The notes: generated by a model from the sequence alone, not told the origin. Shown: positions 1-9,304, numbered from the stretch's first letter. The stretch: DNA of 64,000 bases from Akkermansia muciniphila (GCA_945890645.1 CAMDCV010000006.1:1-64000); one strand, 5' to 3'. Numbers and translations: made by a program.

Positions 1-972
1 CGCATCGACGCTGTGCGTGAGATGATTCTGGCCGACAACCTGGAAGACCGTAAGAAGGCTCTCGCGAAGCTTCTGCCTTATCAGCGCGAAGACTTCACTG
101 GCATCTTCAAGGCTCTGAAGGGCCTGCCGGCGACGATTCGTCTGCTGGATCCACCGTTGCATGAATTCGTTCCTCATGACGACAAGGCTCAGGCCGACCT
201 CGCCAAGAAGATGGGTGTTAAGCCGGACAAGGTGAAGGCTCGCGTCGCTCAGTTGCACGAGTTCAATCCGATGCTTGGTCACCGTGGTTGTCGTCTTGGT
301 ATTGCTTATCCGGAAATCACGGAAATGCAGGCCCGAGCGATCTTTGAAGCCGCTGCTGACGTGGCAAAGAAGAAGATCCCGGTAAACCCTGAAGTGATGG
401 TTCCACTGGTTGGGTTCAAGAAGGAACTCGATCTGCAGGTGGAAATCATCCACCGCGTGGCGAAGGAAGTGATGTCTGAGAAGAAGATCACTTTCAATTA
501 CATGGTTGGCACCATGATTGAAGTTCCTCGCGGAGCGCTGACGGCTGACGAGATCGCAAACACTGCGGAGTTCTTCAGCTTCGGCACGAACGACCTCACG
601 CAGACCGCTCTCGGCATCAGCCGCGACGACATGGGCAACTTCCTGCTGCCTTACACCGAAAACGAAATCTTCAAGAAAAACCCCTTCGCCACCCTCGATA
701 CGACAGGCGTGGGACAACTCATGGAGATCGCCGTTGCCAAAGGCCGCAGCGTCCGTCCGGACATCAAGCTCGGCATCTGCGGTGAGCACGGTGGCGACCC
801 AGACAGCGTCAAGTTCTGCCACAAACTCGGCCTGAACTACGTCAGCTGCTCGCCCTACCGCGTGCCCGTAGCCCGCCTCGCCGCTGCGCAAGCCGCGATC
901 GAAGAAAAACGCGCCGGTGGCAACCCCGCCCCAGCGAAAAAAGCCGCCAAAAAAGCAGCGAAGAAGAAGTAA
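1..972 (+). CDS. ppdK: Pyruvate, phosphate dikinase, C-terminal part (partial)
   Basis: The reading frame is open from base 1, so the gene begins outside the window; about 323 C-terminal residues are present. PPDK interconverts pyruvate, ATP and Pi with PEP, AMP and PPi in the cytoplasm. The part seen is the PEP/pyruvate-binding TIM barrel. It contains RIDAVREMI at the left edge, [18 protein letters not shown], the [10 protein letters not shown] segment, and [10 protein letters not shown], which carries the catalytic cysteine of the family. An in-frame GTG at base 13 is not the true start. The protein ends in an unusual Ala/Lys-rich tail (AAKKAAKKK) that PPDKs normally lack. A strong hairpin terminator follows 26 bases after the stop. 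Identification is firm. Confidence 0.95.
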   Translation, partial: RIDAVREMILADNLEDRKKALAKLLPYQREDFTGIFKALKGLPATIRLLDPPLHEFVPHDDKAQADLAKKMGVKPDKVKARVAQLHEFNPMLGHRGCRLGIAYPEITEMQARAIFEAAADVAKKKIPVNPEVMVPLVGFKKELDLQVEIIHRVAKEVMSEKKITFNYMVGTMIEVPRGALTADEIANTAEFFSFGTNDLTQTALGISRDDMGNFLLPYTENEIFKKNPFATLDTTGVGQLMEIAVAKGRSVRPDIKLGICGEHGGDPDSVKFCHKLGLNYVSCSPYRVPVARLAAAQAAIEEKRAGGNPAPAKKAAKKAAKKK

Positions 973-997
973 TCGAATCTTCTAACAACAATCACAA

Positions 998-1031
998 ACC
1001 GCCCACCAGCAACCCTGGTGGGCGGTTTTTT
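998..1031 (+). terminator. Rho-independent terminator after ppdK
   Basis: An 11-bp G+C-rich stem (CCGCCCACCAG pairing with CTGGTGGGCGG) around a 5-nt loop is followed by a run of six T. It lies 26 bases downstream of the ppdK stop codon. Confidence 0.92.
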
Positions 1032-1189
1032 ATGTGGCGGAGGCGTCCTCGCCTCCCATCCTTGCCTTCAACTGCCAAACAATCCAGATGCAGCTCGCTA
1101 CGGACTAACTCAGAGCCGCATGTCTCCCCCCCCCGAAAAATACATTTGCTTTTCGTAACACTTTTGTGGATATTTCTTCCACAAAGCCT

Positions 1190-1930
1190 ATGAAAAAAAC
1201 CCAAGCCCGTTGCCTTACAATGTCATCACACCGTCGTGGTTTCACGTTGGTGGAATTACTCGTCGTTATTGCCATCCTCGCCGTGTTAGCCACACTCATT
1301 GTAGCAGGTGCGCAAAAGGTAAAACAAAAAGCCTATGAGGCCACAGCGCTCAATGGCATCCGTCAGATCTCGTCGGCCAATATGAGCTATTCGATGGAAA
1401 ACTTCGGTGATATCAATGTGTTGCTGGATGCGGCAGATCCCCGAAATGCCACCGGCTACGTATCAAAAAATTATTGGGGTCGCCTGACTCCCTATTTATT
1501 TGACGACATTACAACTACTGATGAAAAACAAATGGCTAGCGAAATCAAGGTCAAGCTCGCTGGACTTTTTGCTACGAGCGAGCTTTCCTCTATGACGAAA
1601 ACTTTCCAGCAAGGTGCTCAAATCTATACTGACGAGTCAGGGATCTCCGTACCATTTGCTTTCAGCAACAGTATTTACAAATGGAATAAGTATCTCAAAA
1701 CCAGTGCCTATCCAGATCCCTCACTCACACTCTACATGACATATGGTTTTTACCGCTTTAATGCAGAAGATGGAGAGGCCTACGCGCCCCTTACGAAAAA
1801 AGGCGGAAAACGCACGAACAACATCGACTATTTCCCGAGCAAAAAAGCCGTTTTCACCTTTCTCGATGGGCACGTCGAAATGCTCAACCCGCCCATTAAT
1901 GATCGCCATTTCCCAGAAGTTCCTCAATAA
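1190..1930 (+). CDS. Prepilin-type N-terminal cleavage/methylation protein (pseudopilin)
   Basis: This is a type II secretion/type IV pilus pseudopilin-like protein of 246 aa. Residues 17-22 read GFTLVE: the class III signal peptidase site, with Glu at +5 of the mature protein, followed by a hydrophobic helix (LLVVIAILAVLATLIV) that serves as membrane anchor and assembly helix. Near the C-terminus, VFTFLDGHVEML matches the ending of the H-X9-DG pseudopilins that are expanded in PVC bacteria. The ATG at 1190 is preferred over the upstream GTG at 1166, because it gives a short basic leader. The gene is monocistronic, between two terminators. The exact role (secretion or surface fibre) cannot be told from sequence. 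Confidence 0.85.
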   Translation: MKKTQARCLTMSSHRRGFTLVELLVVIAILAVLATLIVAGAQKVKQKAYEATALNGIRQISSANMSYSMENFGDINVLLDAADPRNATGYVSKNYWGRLTPYLFDDITTTDEKQMASEIKVKLAGLFATSELSSMTKTFQQGAQIYTDESGISVPFAFSNSIYKWNKYLKTSAYPDPSLTLYMTYGFYRFNAEDGEAYAPLTKKGGKRTNNIDYFPSKKAVFTFLDGHVEMLNPPINDRHFPEVPQ

Positions 1931-1993
1931 CGAACGAGTTGCATTTATCCCATAATCGATTGGGTTTGGGGAAATACCCCATCCAAACGCAAA

Positions 1994-2035
1994 GCCGCCG
2001 AGAAACAGGTTCGTCCTACTTCTCGGCGGTATTTT
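1994..2035 (+). terminator. Rho-independent terminator after the pseudopilin gene
   Basis: CCGCCGAGAA (1995-2004) pairs with TTCTCGGCGG (2020-2029), followed by TATTTTATTT. It sits 64 bases after the pseudopilin stop and 18 bases from the end of the convergent lipoprotein gene, so it may also stop that transcript. Confidence 0.85.
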
Positions 2036-2046
2036 ATTTCTTCCGA

Positions 2047-2910
2047 CTACGGCGCTGTCGCAAAGGGATTCGCCGTGCTGCGCTGCTTGACTTCGCCCGG
2101 CATCCAAGTCCAAGGATCGAAGCCTTTTTCGGTGTACACGGCGATGCCAACTACACCCACATTCCGCGTATTGCCGTGACGCAAATTAGCGTAGGATTCG
2201 GATACACTACTGAATTGAAAGGCTGACACAGCATCGTAGCTGGTGCGGAAACCTTTGATTTCCAAAGTTTTGCCGGGATCAATCACATATCCAGGTCGGC
2301 TCACACTCGCGGGTTTGCCATCGAGCACATCGAGCCCGTCCACACTGGCCACCACTTGCACGCGGCTCTTGCAACGGTTCTTGATGACGATGCTGTATTG
2401 GCCGCCGTGCGCGCCCTGGGCAAATCGACGATAGCCACCCGTAGTGTAGGATTTGTAGGCGGGCAGATAACCGATGCCACCTTTGATGCCCCACTCGATG
2501 ATGCCGCCCGCGGCGGTTTGAATCGCATCGACTTTCATATCCATGGCATCCATCGCTTCCAATCCTTCGCGGTTGTTGTAGAAAATCGCATCAACTCCCA
2601 CCGGAGCATTCGAGGCACGAGTGAAACGCAAATCACCCATCGGCGCCTTCACCGACTTGCCCCATGTCGTGGCCAATCCCGGACGCTCTTTCGCCGGTTT
2701 CGCAAACGCTTCGGAGGAATCGACCGAATTGTCCGATCTCGGCCCCGATTTGATGGAACGCGCCTCGGGAGAGGCCGGCTGATAATTCGAACCCGCCGGA
2801 CCAGAAGCACAGGAAGCCAGCAACCACGCCGTGGCCGCGACGCTAACCCATCCGAATCCACTTCCACCGCGCGTGCGCAGTGCCGTCATTGTTTGTGTCA
2901 ACCAGTTCAT
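2047..2910 (-). CDS. Putative lipoprotein of unknown function
   Basis: This 287-aa protein has a basic n-region, a hydrophobic stretch and the lipobox LLASC at about residues 31-35, so it is expected to be exported and lipid-anchored. The mature part starts with a Ser/Pro-rich segment and continues into a domain with aromatic and Gly-rich stretches (GGIIEWGIKGGIGYLP, then GYRRFAQGAHGGQYSIVIKN). The text around VIKNRCKSRVQVVASVDGLDVLDGKPAS reads like a beta-sandwich that handles protein or sugar contacts, but I do not recognise a family. It is divergent from the gene at 3050 and convergent with the pseudopilin gene. Function unknown. Confidence 0.75.
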   Translation of the reverse strand: MNWLTQTMTALRTRGGSGFGWVSVAATAWLLASCASGPAGSNYQPASPEARSIKSGPRSDNSVDSSEAFAKPAKERPGLATTWGKSVKAPMGDLRFTRASNAPVGVDAIFYNNREGLEAMDAMDMKVDAIQTAAGGIIEWGIKGGIGYLPAYKSYTTGGYRRFAQGAHGGQYSIVIKNRCKSRVQVVASVDGLDVLDGKPASVSRPGYVIDPGKTLEIKGFRTSYDAVSAFQFSSVSESYANLRHGNTRNVGVVGIAVYTEKGFDPWTWMPGEVKQRSTANPFATAP

Positions 2911-3049
2911 GGTGCTGGAAAAACAGCATTTAATTCATCGACCGTCAACAATAAAATGCACTTTTTTCAGCATTTCATATTTTTCCCTAAAATGCCAGGT
3001 CATGGAATTCCTGCTTTCCCTCGCTGGCATAGGTGCTACAATACACGCA

Positions 3050-4426
3050 ATGCAGGAAACTACCTCTCCCCAAACCACATGGGAATCTCATGCTCGCAAC
3101 GTAGCGCGCAAGGTGAACCTTGCTTGGTGGCTGCAACGTTTTTCCGCACCTCTCCTATTGTGCAGTTTGATCGGCACAGGCTTGCTCCTCTGGCTGCGCC
3201 GGCAGTATCCAGACCATGGTCTTGAGCCCTATTTATTTGCCGCAGGCGGTATGATCCTAGTCATCGCAGTGATTACCTGGGCCATCGCTCAGCGCAACTT
3301 TGAAAAGCCGGAGCAGTCTCTCGTACGCATAGAAGCCGCGATGCGTTTGCGCAGTGGTCTGTCCGCCGCACGGGCAGGCGTCGCAGCATGGCCGACACCA
3401 CCCGCTAAGATTGATGCGGGTCTGCGTTGGAATTGGCAGCGTGTGCTTTTGCCCCCGATTGCCGCATTGTTGTTATTAGCGGCCGGACTGTTCATTCCTT
3501 TGCATCGTTTTTTACCACCGGTCACACCACCGGATGAACCACAAGCGTGGGAGCGCACGGAATCGGAGCTCGCCAAACTGGCAGAAGAAAAAGTTGTCGA
3601 TGAAGAATACATCGAAGAAGTGCGGAAAAAAATTGAAGACCTTCGTGCGCAGGACCCGGAAGAATGGTTCAGCCATGCCTCCATGGAAGCGACGGATAAC
3701 ATGCGCAAGGAGCATAAGTCGGAGAGCAAGCGTCTCGAACGCGAAATGAACCAGGCAGCGAAAACCTTGGAGACGCTGCAACAAAATCCCCAACTGGGAG
3801 ACAAAGAGAAGGCAAGGCTTGCCAACGAATTCCAGCAAGCACTGGAAGGTATGAAGAACGGCGCGATGAAACCGAATCCTGCGCTGATGGAACAACTCAA
3901 GCAACTCGACCCGAACAAACTCGGACAATTGACGCCAGAGCAAATGAAGCAGATGCAACAAAACTTGCAGAAGGGCGCGGAACAACTCAAGGAGCAGGGC
4001 CAAGGCCAAAATGGCGAAGGCGGACAAGGCGAAGAATGGCTCGATGAATTGCTCGCCGATGGCAGCCATCCGGGTGACAAAAAATGTCAGGGCGAGGGAG
4101 AAGGTAAAGGCGAAGGAGAAGAAGATGGCGAAGGTCCCGGCAAAGGAGGCGTCAATCGCGGTCCCGGGCACGACCCGAATTTGTTAGGCAAAGCATCGCA
4201 AGAACTCGAGACCGGCGATATGCAAGGACTCAAGGCCACCGATCTATCGAAATCACTTCCCGGCGATTTACTCGAACTGCAAGACGGCGAACACGATGTC
4301 GATAAAAGCGCCAGTCAAGCCAAGGCCGGTGGCGATGTTACCGATACCGGCAAGGGCGGTGATCGCGTCTGGAAAGAATCACTCGACCCCCAAGAACAAA
4401 AAGCACTTAAGAAATTTTTCGAATAA
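3050..4426 (+). CDS. Membrane protein with coiled-coil and Glu/Gly/Gln-rich tail, MoxR partner
   Basis: The reading frame is open from 2831, but the segment before 3050 lacks protein-like character. The ATG at 3050 (MQETTSPQ) gives 458 aa. Two hydrophobic helices lie at about residues 35-85 and a third at about 135-152 (LLPPIAALLLLAAGLFIPL). A long charged coiled coil follows (EESELAKLAEEK-type heptads and REMNQAAKTLETLQQN), then low-complexity Gln/Gly/Glu repeats (GEGEGKGEGEEDGEG). The MoxR ATPase gene begins 9 bases downstream, so the two are probably co-transcribed. In PVC bacteria MoxR genes often sit with such large membrane proteins; a role as its membrane client or partner is inference. 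No enzyme motif is seen. Confidence 0.75.
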   Translation: MQETTSPQTTWESHARNVARKVNLAWWLQRFSAPLLLCSLIGTGLLLWLRRQYPDHGLEPYLFAAGGMILVIAVITWAIAQRNFEKPEQSLVRIEAAMRLRSGLSAARAGVAAWPTPPAKIDAGLRWNWQRVLLPPIAALLLLAAGLFIPLHRFLPPVTPPDEPQAWERTESELAKLAEEKVVDEEYIEEVRKKIEDLRAQDPEEWFSHASMEATDNMRKEHKSESKRLEREMNQAAKTLETLQQNPQLGDKEKARLANEFQQALEGMKNGAMKPNPALMEQLKQLDPNKLGQLTPEQMKQMQQNLQKGAEQLKEQGQGQNGEGGQGEEWLDELLADGSHPGDKKCQGEGEGKGEGEEDGEGPGKGGVNRGPGHDPNLLGKASQELETGDMQGLKATDLSKSLPGDLLELQDGEHDVDKSASQAKAGGDVTDTGKGGDRVWKESLDPQEQKALKKFFE

Positions 4427-4435
4427 CGCACTATC

Positions 4436-5443
4436 ATGTCACACGCCACCGAAACCGAAGTCGCCGATGCCGCCAAGCACATTCGCTCACTCAACCAAGC
4501 TCTCAACCAAGTCCTTTTCGGCCAAGAAGAACTCATCGACCTAGTGATCACCGGCGTGCTCGCACGCGGACACATTTTGTTAGAGGGCCTCCCAGGTCTC
4601 GGCAAAACTGAGTTGGTCAAAGGTCTCTCTCGCTCGCTCCGTCTCGACACCAAACGCGTGCAGTTCACACCCGACCTTTTGCCTGGCGACATCACTGGCA
4701 ACCCCGTGTTGCAAGAAGTTAATGGCAAGCGCGAATTCATCTTCCAACCCGGTCCGCTGTTCACCAACATCCTGCTGGCCGATGAGATCAACCGCGCCTC
4801 CCCGAAAACGCAATCTGCTTTGCTGGAAGCGATGCAAGAACGCCGCGTGACTGTACTCGGTCAAACCCACGACTTGCCCAAACCATTCTTCGTCTTAGCC
4901 ACACAGAACCCGATCGAACTTGAAGGCACATATCCCCTGCCCGAGGCGCAACTCGATCGCTTCCTTTTCAAACTCGAAGTGACACGCAATAACGTCGCCA
5001 CCTTGGAACGCATCGTCAATCACCGCGAACTCGGCACGGATCCCGTGGTCGAGCCCATCATGAGCTCCGAAACCCTCGACGAGGTCCTCGGTCTGGTGCG
5101 TCGTATTTATTTACCCACTCCCGTGGCTAACTACATCGCTCGCTTGGTCGATGCCACACATCCGGGACAATCGACTGCATCGCGCGGCATCCGTTATGGC
5201 GCTTCGCCTCGTGCCGCTCTATCGCTGGCTTCGGCTGCCAAGGCCCGCGCATTGATCAATGAACGTCCGCATGCTTCGTTTGAAGATGTGCGCTTCGTCG
5301 CCGGTGCCGTATTACGTCATCGCATCGTTTTGGAATACAATGCTCGCATCGAAGGATTGACCGCTAACGATTTGGTTCGCACCATCCTCGAAGAGGTCCC
5401 GTTCCAAGCGACTGCCACACCACGCACCATGGTGAATTCCTGA
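4436..5443 (+). CDS. MoxR family AAA+ ATPase
   Basis: This 335-aa cytoplasmic AAA+ ATPase belongs to the MoxR class, which acts as a chaperone for maturing metalloenzymes and membrane complexes. Walker A is GLPGLGKT at residues 51-58. Walker B is LLADEINRA at about 112-120, followed by KTQSALLEAMQERRVT, the MoxR hallmark. Sensor 1 is in FVLATQNPIELEGTYPLPEAQLDRF. The lid domain contains SPRAALSLASAAKARAL. Length and motifs are typical. It starts 9 bases after the membrane protein gene and ends 2 bases before the convergent transporter gene. No DUF58 or VWA gene, the usual MoxR companions, follows directly. Confidence 0.93.
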   Translation: MSHATETEVADAAKHIRSLNQALNQVLFGQEELIDLVITGVLARGHILLEGLPGLGKTELVKGLSRSLRLDTKRVQFTPDLLPGDITGNPVLQEVNGKREFIFQPGPLFTNILLADEINRASPKTQSALLEAMQERRVTVLGQTHDLPKPFFVLATQNPIELEGTYPLPEAQLDRFLFKLEVTRNNVATLERIVNHRELGTDPVVEPIMSSETLDEVLGLVRRIYLPTPVANYIARLVDATHPGQSTASRGIRYGASPRAALSLASAAKARALINERPHASFEDVRFVAGAVLRHRIVLEYNARIEGLTANDLVRTILEEVPFQATATPRTMVNS

Positions 5444-5445
5444 TC

Positions 5446-6363
5446 TCACCCGAGCACCCAGCGAATTCCGAGGGCGATCATCCACGGCAGCGTCAATAGA
5501 CTCAGCACGGTCGTGACGACGATGATTTGTGCCGCGATTCCCGGACGTCCACCATACAACTTGGCAATCAAGAGCGGCGACATCGCGGCAGGCATCGCCG
5601 CTTGCACGATTAGCACTTGTTTCAATTCTAACGCTAACGGAAAAAACTTTGCCACCGAGAGGATGATCAGCGGGATCACCAACAAGCGCAGCACCGAGCC
5701 CATCACCGCAATGCGAAGCGATGGTTTCTCCGCATGCACCATGTCGATCATAATCGCGCCAGTCACCAGCAGCGCTAACGGAAACGCACCGCTGCCCAGC
5801 CATTTCATCATTTCACGAATTGGACCCGTGATACTTTGATCGACTCCCAGTGCCACCAACAACAAGCCCGCTACCACTGACAGCGCTGGACCGTTGATCA
5901 GTTTTTTCCAGGGGATTTTTTTTTCGTTGGACATCACCATCACCCCGAAAGTCCAGATGGAAAGTTCGACACCGAGATTGTGCACCATCAAGACCGATAC
6001 CGCCGCCGCGCCCCACAGCGCTTGCACAATGGGAATGGCAGTGAAGCCGAAATTTTGTATGCCCACGGAAAACGCAAACGTGCGTAGGCCATTGCCTTTT
6101 TCCAGTTTGATCAACTTCCCCGCCACGATGCCCACCATCATACCGACCAGCAGCTCACAGAATCCGATACCGATGCTCCATCCCACCACCCCGCCATTGC
6201 GCAAGGCTTCGCTACCGAGAATTTTATCCAAGATAAAACACGGATACATCACATGAAAAACCACGTGCATGAGCGGCTCATCATGCTCCTGACGCAAGAT
6301 GCGTGTCTTCCGCAGAATGACTCCTAACAAAATCAGCAAATACGCCGGCAACACGGCGGTCAT
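5446..6363 (-). CDS. AEC family transporter (auxin efflux carrier type)
   Basis: The start ATG at 6363 (MTAVLPAYLLILLG) gives about 305 aa, the usual size of AEC transporters; the open frame further upstream to 6561 is not membrane-like. About ten hydrophobic segments are visible. The N-terminal half has ILLGVILRKTRIL and VFHVMYPCFILDKIL. The middle has GIQNFGFTAIPIVQALWG, typical of the family, and the C-terminal half has IVQAAMPAAMSPLLIAKLYGG. Members export small carboxylates or other anions across the inner membrane; the substrate cannot be inferred. The gene is convergent with moxR and divergent from the DUF3820 gene. Confidence 0.88.
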   Translation of the reverse strand: MTAVLPAYLLILLGVILRKTRILRQEHDEPLMHVVFHVMYPCFILDKILGSEALRNGGVVGWSIGIGFCELLVGMMVGIVAGKLIKLEKGNGLRTFAFSVGIQNFGFTAIPIVQALWGAAAVSVLMVHNLGVELSIWTFGVMVMSNEKKIPWKKLINGPALSVVAGLLLVALGVDQSITGPIREMMKWLGSGAFPLALLVTGAIMIDMVHAEKPSLRIAVMGSVLRLLVIPLIILSVAKFFPLALELKQVLIVQAAMPAAMSPLLIAKLYGGRPGIAAQIIVVTTVLSLLTLPWMIALGIRWVLG

Positions 6364-6458
6364 AATGGCACTCGCTGATAACACAGACACAGCATCCACA
6401 TTTGCCCCCCCATGTGCAAGCGCATTGATTTTTTTGCAACACTCTCTATCATCTCCCC

Positions 6459-6773
6459 ATGGACCATGCTGAAATCGACCGCGATGACTTCCGCCGCTTG
6501 CTGGCGGACATCGGGGTGATGCGCATGCCGTATGGGAAATTCGGTCCGAAGGAGTGCCCACCCAAAGGCGTGTGGATTTGTGATTTACCCGTGGAATACC
6601 TTGCGTGGTTTAAAGAGCGCGGCTTTCCAAAAGATCGGCTTGGCGAATTGCTCTCTGCTGTGTATGACATCAAGTCGCATGGCATGGATTCACTCTTCGA
6701 TCCAATCCGCCAAGCTCACGGCGGACGCTCCGCCTTGCGACCCAAACGACCCAAATCTTTCGATTTCGAATAA
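6459..6773 (+). CDS. DUF3820 family protein
   Basis: This 104-aa soluble protein carries the DUF3820 signature: MRMPYGKFGPKE, then ICDLPVEYLAWFKERGFPKDRLGELL, a compact helical module near residues 20-70. The biochemical function of the family is not established; some members were named as quorum-sensing-regulated virulence factors on weak grounds. It starts 95 bases from the divergent AEC gene and ends 15 bases before the rhamnosidase gene, so it may share a transcript with it. Confidence 0.82.
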   Translation: MDHAEIDRDDFRRLLADIGVMRMPYGKFGPKECPPKGVWICDLPVEYLAWFKERGFPKDRLGELLSAVYDIKSHGMDSLFDPIRQAHGGRSALRPKRPKSFDFE

Positions 6774-6788
6774 TTTCCCTCAACACTC

Positions 6789-8516
6789 ATGAAACGAATC
6801 CTACTTCTCGTCGCGTGCCTCTGCACCACTTCTCATGCTGCGCCAACTCACCTCGTCACACAGCCCGCTGTCAGCGTAAAGACGCTCGAAGATGGGATTA
6901 TCCTCGTCGATTTTGGCAAGGTCGCCTTTGCCAATATTGATCTCCTACAGCTCACGGAATCCCAAACACTTACCGTCCACTTTGGCGAAGCTGCAAAAGG
7001 TGGACGCATCGATCGCAATCCCGGTGGCACCATCCGCTACGCCCAAACGAAAATCACGGCAAAAGGGGAAAAAACACTTGTCGCCCCCGCAGCCGATAAA
7101 CGCAATACCAGCCAACCGGCCGCCGTTCTCACACCGAAAGAATGGGGCGTCGTGCTGCCCTTTCGGTGGGTTGAAATCGAAGGCTGGAAAGGCACTTTCA
7201 CCGCTGCTAATATCCAACGCAGTGCCGCTTTTGCCAAAACGTGGCAAGACGATGCCGCAAGTTTTACTTCATCCGATGCCACACTCGACCAGATCTGGGA
7301 ATTGTGTCGTTACTCGATCAAAGCCACTACTTTTGCCGGCGTCTATGTCGATGGCGACCGCGAACGCATTCCCTACGAGGCAGATGCTTATCTGAATCAA
7401 CTCAGCCATTACGCCTGCGATCCCGATCCGCAGATGGCGCGTGATACCTTTGACCACTTGATGAAACAACCGACCTGGCCGAGCGAATGGGCTCCGCATT
7501 TAATCTTCATGGTCTATGCCGACTGGATGTTCACCGGTGATGCTAAGTGGATGAGCGAACGCTACGAATCACTCAAACCTAAAACGCTAGGCGAGCGAGC
7601 ACGCGAAGACGGATTGCTAGTGAGCAACGATAAACAAATCAAACGCGATGACATCGTCGACTGGCCCGCCAGAGAGCGTGATGGCTTTGTCTTCACACCC
7701 GTCAACACTGTCGTAAATGCCTTCCACCTGCGCGCTGTGCAAATGATGGGCGAACTCGCCATGGCAGCGGGCAAAGCCGACGACGCCAAAGTCCATCAAA
7801 CACAGTACCAAAAAGCCTACGCGGCGTTTCAAGCGAAACTTTTCGATCCCGCCACGGGCCTCTACACCGATGGCGAAACCACCAAACACAGTTCCCTGCA
7901 TGCCAACCTTTTCCCCTTAGCCTTTGGCCTTGTGCCAGAGGATCGCAAGCCCAAGGTCATCGCCTTTCTCATCCAAAAAGGCATGAAGTGCTCGGTGTAT
8001 GCCGCGCAGTATCTGCTAGAAGGTTTGTATGAAAATGGTGCCGGTGCTGCCGCCCTCGATCTCATTCTCGCCGATGGTGATCGCAGTTGGAAACACATGC
8101 TCAAAAGTGGCACGACAATTACCTGGGAAGCATGGGACAACAAATACAAACCCAATCAAGACTGGAACCACGCTTGGGGTGCCGCGCCCGCGAATCTGCT
8201 ACCGCGCTACGTAGCCGGAGTGCGCCCCTTGCAAGCAGGATGGTCGAAAATCATCATCCAACCCCAACCCGCTTCTCTAACGAAAATTTCCTCCAAAGTC
8301 CCCTCACCCAAAGGGCCGATTGAACTAAAGTGGGACAAGGCCAGCAAGACATGGAATTTTTCCTTGCCTGAAGGCATCAGTGCGACAATCGATCTACCTG
8401 CCACCGCTACACAAAAAGCCTACGTCGGCACCAAAGTGATGGAGTCTACCTTCGCCAATGGCCGCCTGCGACTCAGCGAAACTGTTACCGGTAAAGGTGC
8501 GGTAATCGTAAAATAA
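6789..8516 (+). CDS. Secreted alpha-L-rhamnosidase-like glycoside hydrolase (GH78)
   Basis: This 575-aa protein has a signal peptide (MKRILLLVACLCTTSHA). An N-terminal beta-sandwich is followed by an (alpha/alpha)6 barrel from about residue 160. The motif DGDRERIPYEADAY near residue 187 is the GH78 six-hairpin signature carrying acidic catalytic candidates. TWEAWDNK and DWNHAWGAAPANLLPRYVAGV are the second and third conserved blocks, and a C-terminal beta-domain follows. Family members hydrolyse terminal alpha-L-rhamnose from plant or algal glycans. At 575 aa it is shorter than most GH78 enzymes because accessory N-terminal domains are absent. It ends 4 bases before the convergent ecotin gene. 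Confidence 0.88.
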   Translation: MKRILLLVACLCTTSHAAPTHLVTQPAVSVKTLEDGIILVDFGKVAFANIDLLQLTESQTLTVHFGEAAKGGRIDRNPGGTIRYAQTKITAKGEKTLVAPAADKRNTSQPAAVLTPKEWGVVLPFRWVEIEGWKGTFTAANIQRSAAFAKTWQDDAASFTSSDATLDQIWELCRYSIKATTFAGVYVDGDRERIPYEADAYLNQLSHYACDPDPQMARDTFDHLMKQPTWPSEWAPHLIFMVYADWMFTGDAKWMSERYESLKPKTLGERAREDGLLVSNDKQIKRDDIVDWPARERDGFVFTPVNTVVNAFHLRAVQMMGELAMAAGKADDAKVHQTQYQKAYAAFQAKLFDPATGLYTDGETTKHSSLHANLFPLAFGLVPEDRKPKVIAFLIQKGMKCSVYAAQYLLEGLYENGAGAAALDLILADGDRSWKHMLKSGTTITWEAWDNKYKPNQDWNHAWGAAPANLLPRYVAGVRPLQAGWSKIIIQPQPASLTKISSKVPSPKGPIELKWDKASKTWNFSLPEGISATIDLPATATQKAYVGTKVMESTFANGRLRLSETVTGKGAVIVK

Positions 8517-8520
8517 AGAA

Positions 8521-8994
8521 TTATCCCTTCGGCGCAATCTCTTCTTTGCCCGCCTGCCAAATGCGATAGCGCAACTCGACCCCCTCAGGCAAATACACCA
8601 CGATCGGCATACGCGAATTATAACGCAGCAACGGCACGTTATGATTCATGCGCACAAAGGATTCCACGGGTTTTGACCCCGGCGGAATATGGATCATCGT
8701 GCTGGCCATCGGCCCTAGCTTCTTCACTTCATAATAACTATAACCCCAGCCTTTCAGTTCGACCTCTTCCATTTGTCCGCCAAAAAACGTGCGATTCACC
8801 CCATCAGTTTGGACAGTTTTCCCAACGATCAACTCGACTTTATGACTTTCCTCCGCCTCCATTTTCGGCACTGTGATCACATATCGCACCTGACCCTCCT
8901 TAGCCGCAGGAAATGCCGTCAAAGGGTCCGATTGCCCCATGCTCATGCTCGCAAAACAGAAGAATACAAGTAATGAGCTGATGTGCTTGTTCAT
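8521..8994 (-). CDS. eco: Ecotin family serine protease inhibitor
   Basis: The start at 8994 (MNKHISSLLVFF) gives 157 aa with a signal peptide ending near SMSMGQS, so the protein is periplasmic. Ecotin features are clear: HKVELIVGKTVQTDG, the LKGWGYSYYEV block, the reactive loop MASTMIHIPPG and the dimer-forming tail LRYNSRMPIVVYLPEGVELRYRIWQA. Aligned by eye to E. coli ecotin, the P1 methionine is kept (STM). Both cysteines that brace the reactive loop in E. coli are missing: the first is Gly, the second Ile. Ecotins inhibit trypsin-fold serine proteases. The next gene clusters downstream on the other strand include an HtrA-like protease, but a link is only speculation. Confidence 0.9.
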   Translation of the reverse strand: MNKHISSLLVFFCFASMSMGQSDPLTAFPAAKEGQVRYVITVPKMEAEESHKVELIVGKTVQTDGVNRTFFGGQMEEVELKGWGYSYYEVKKLGPMASTMIHIPPGSKPVESFVRMNHNVPLLRYNSRMPIVVYLPEGVELRYRIWQAGKEEIAPKG

Positions 8995-9130
8995 GATCGT
9001 GTGATTGAGTTTCCGATATCTATGACACATCAAACGCAATGGTATTAGAAAAAAATCAAAAATTTGCCAGCGGATGGCAGGACTTCATATCGCGCATTGA
9101 CAGCCTGTCATTTCCCAGTAATTTTATTCC

Positions 9131-9304
9131 ATGACCAAATTACGTCTAGCATCTCTCGTCGCACTATCCGCTTTCGCTTTTTCCATGACCTCTTGTGTGC
9201 CTCTTGCTGTCGGCGCGGCCGCTGGTTACGTTGCGCACGACAATGGCTATCGCGTACAGTCACCCGTCAAGAAAACCGATGACGGTGATTCTTACGAAGA
9301 CTAA
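9131..9304 (+). CDS. Small putative lipoprotein (57 aa)
   Basis: A short reading frame starts at ATG 9131 and ends at TAA 9302-9304. It encodes MTKLRLASLVALSAFAFSMT, then SCVPLAVGAAAGYVAHDNGY and a charged tail ending DDGDSYED. The first 21 residues form a lipoprotein signal with Cys at position 22 (SMTSC). The Gly/Ala-rich VPLAVGAAAGYVA stretch recalls small glycine-zipper lipoproteins common in Gram-negative bacteria. It lies alone between ecotin and the HtrA-like gene. No function can be assigned, and the coding status is inferred from the signal sequence. Confidence 0.65.
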   Translation: MTKLRLASLVALSAFAFSMTSCVPLAVGAAAGYVAHDNGYRVQSPVKKTDDGDSYED

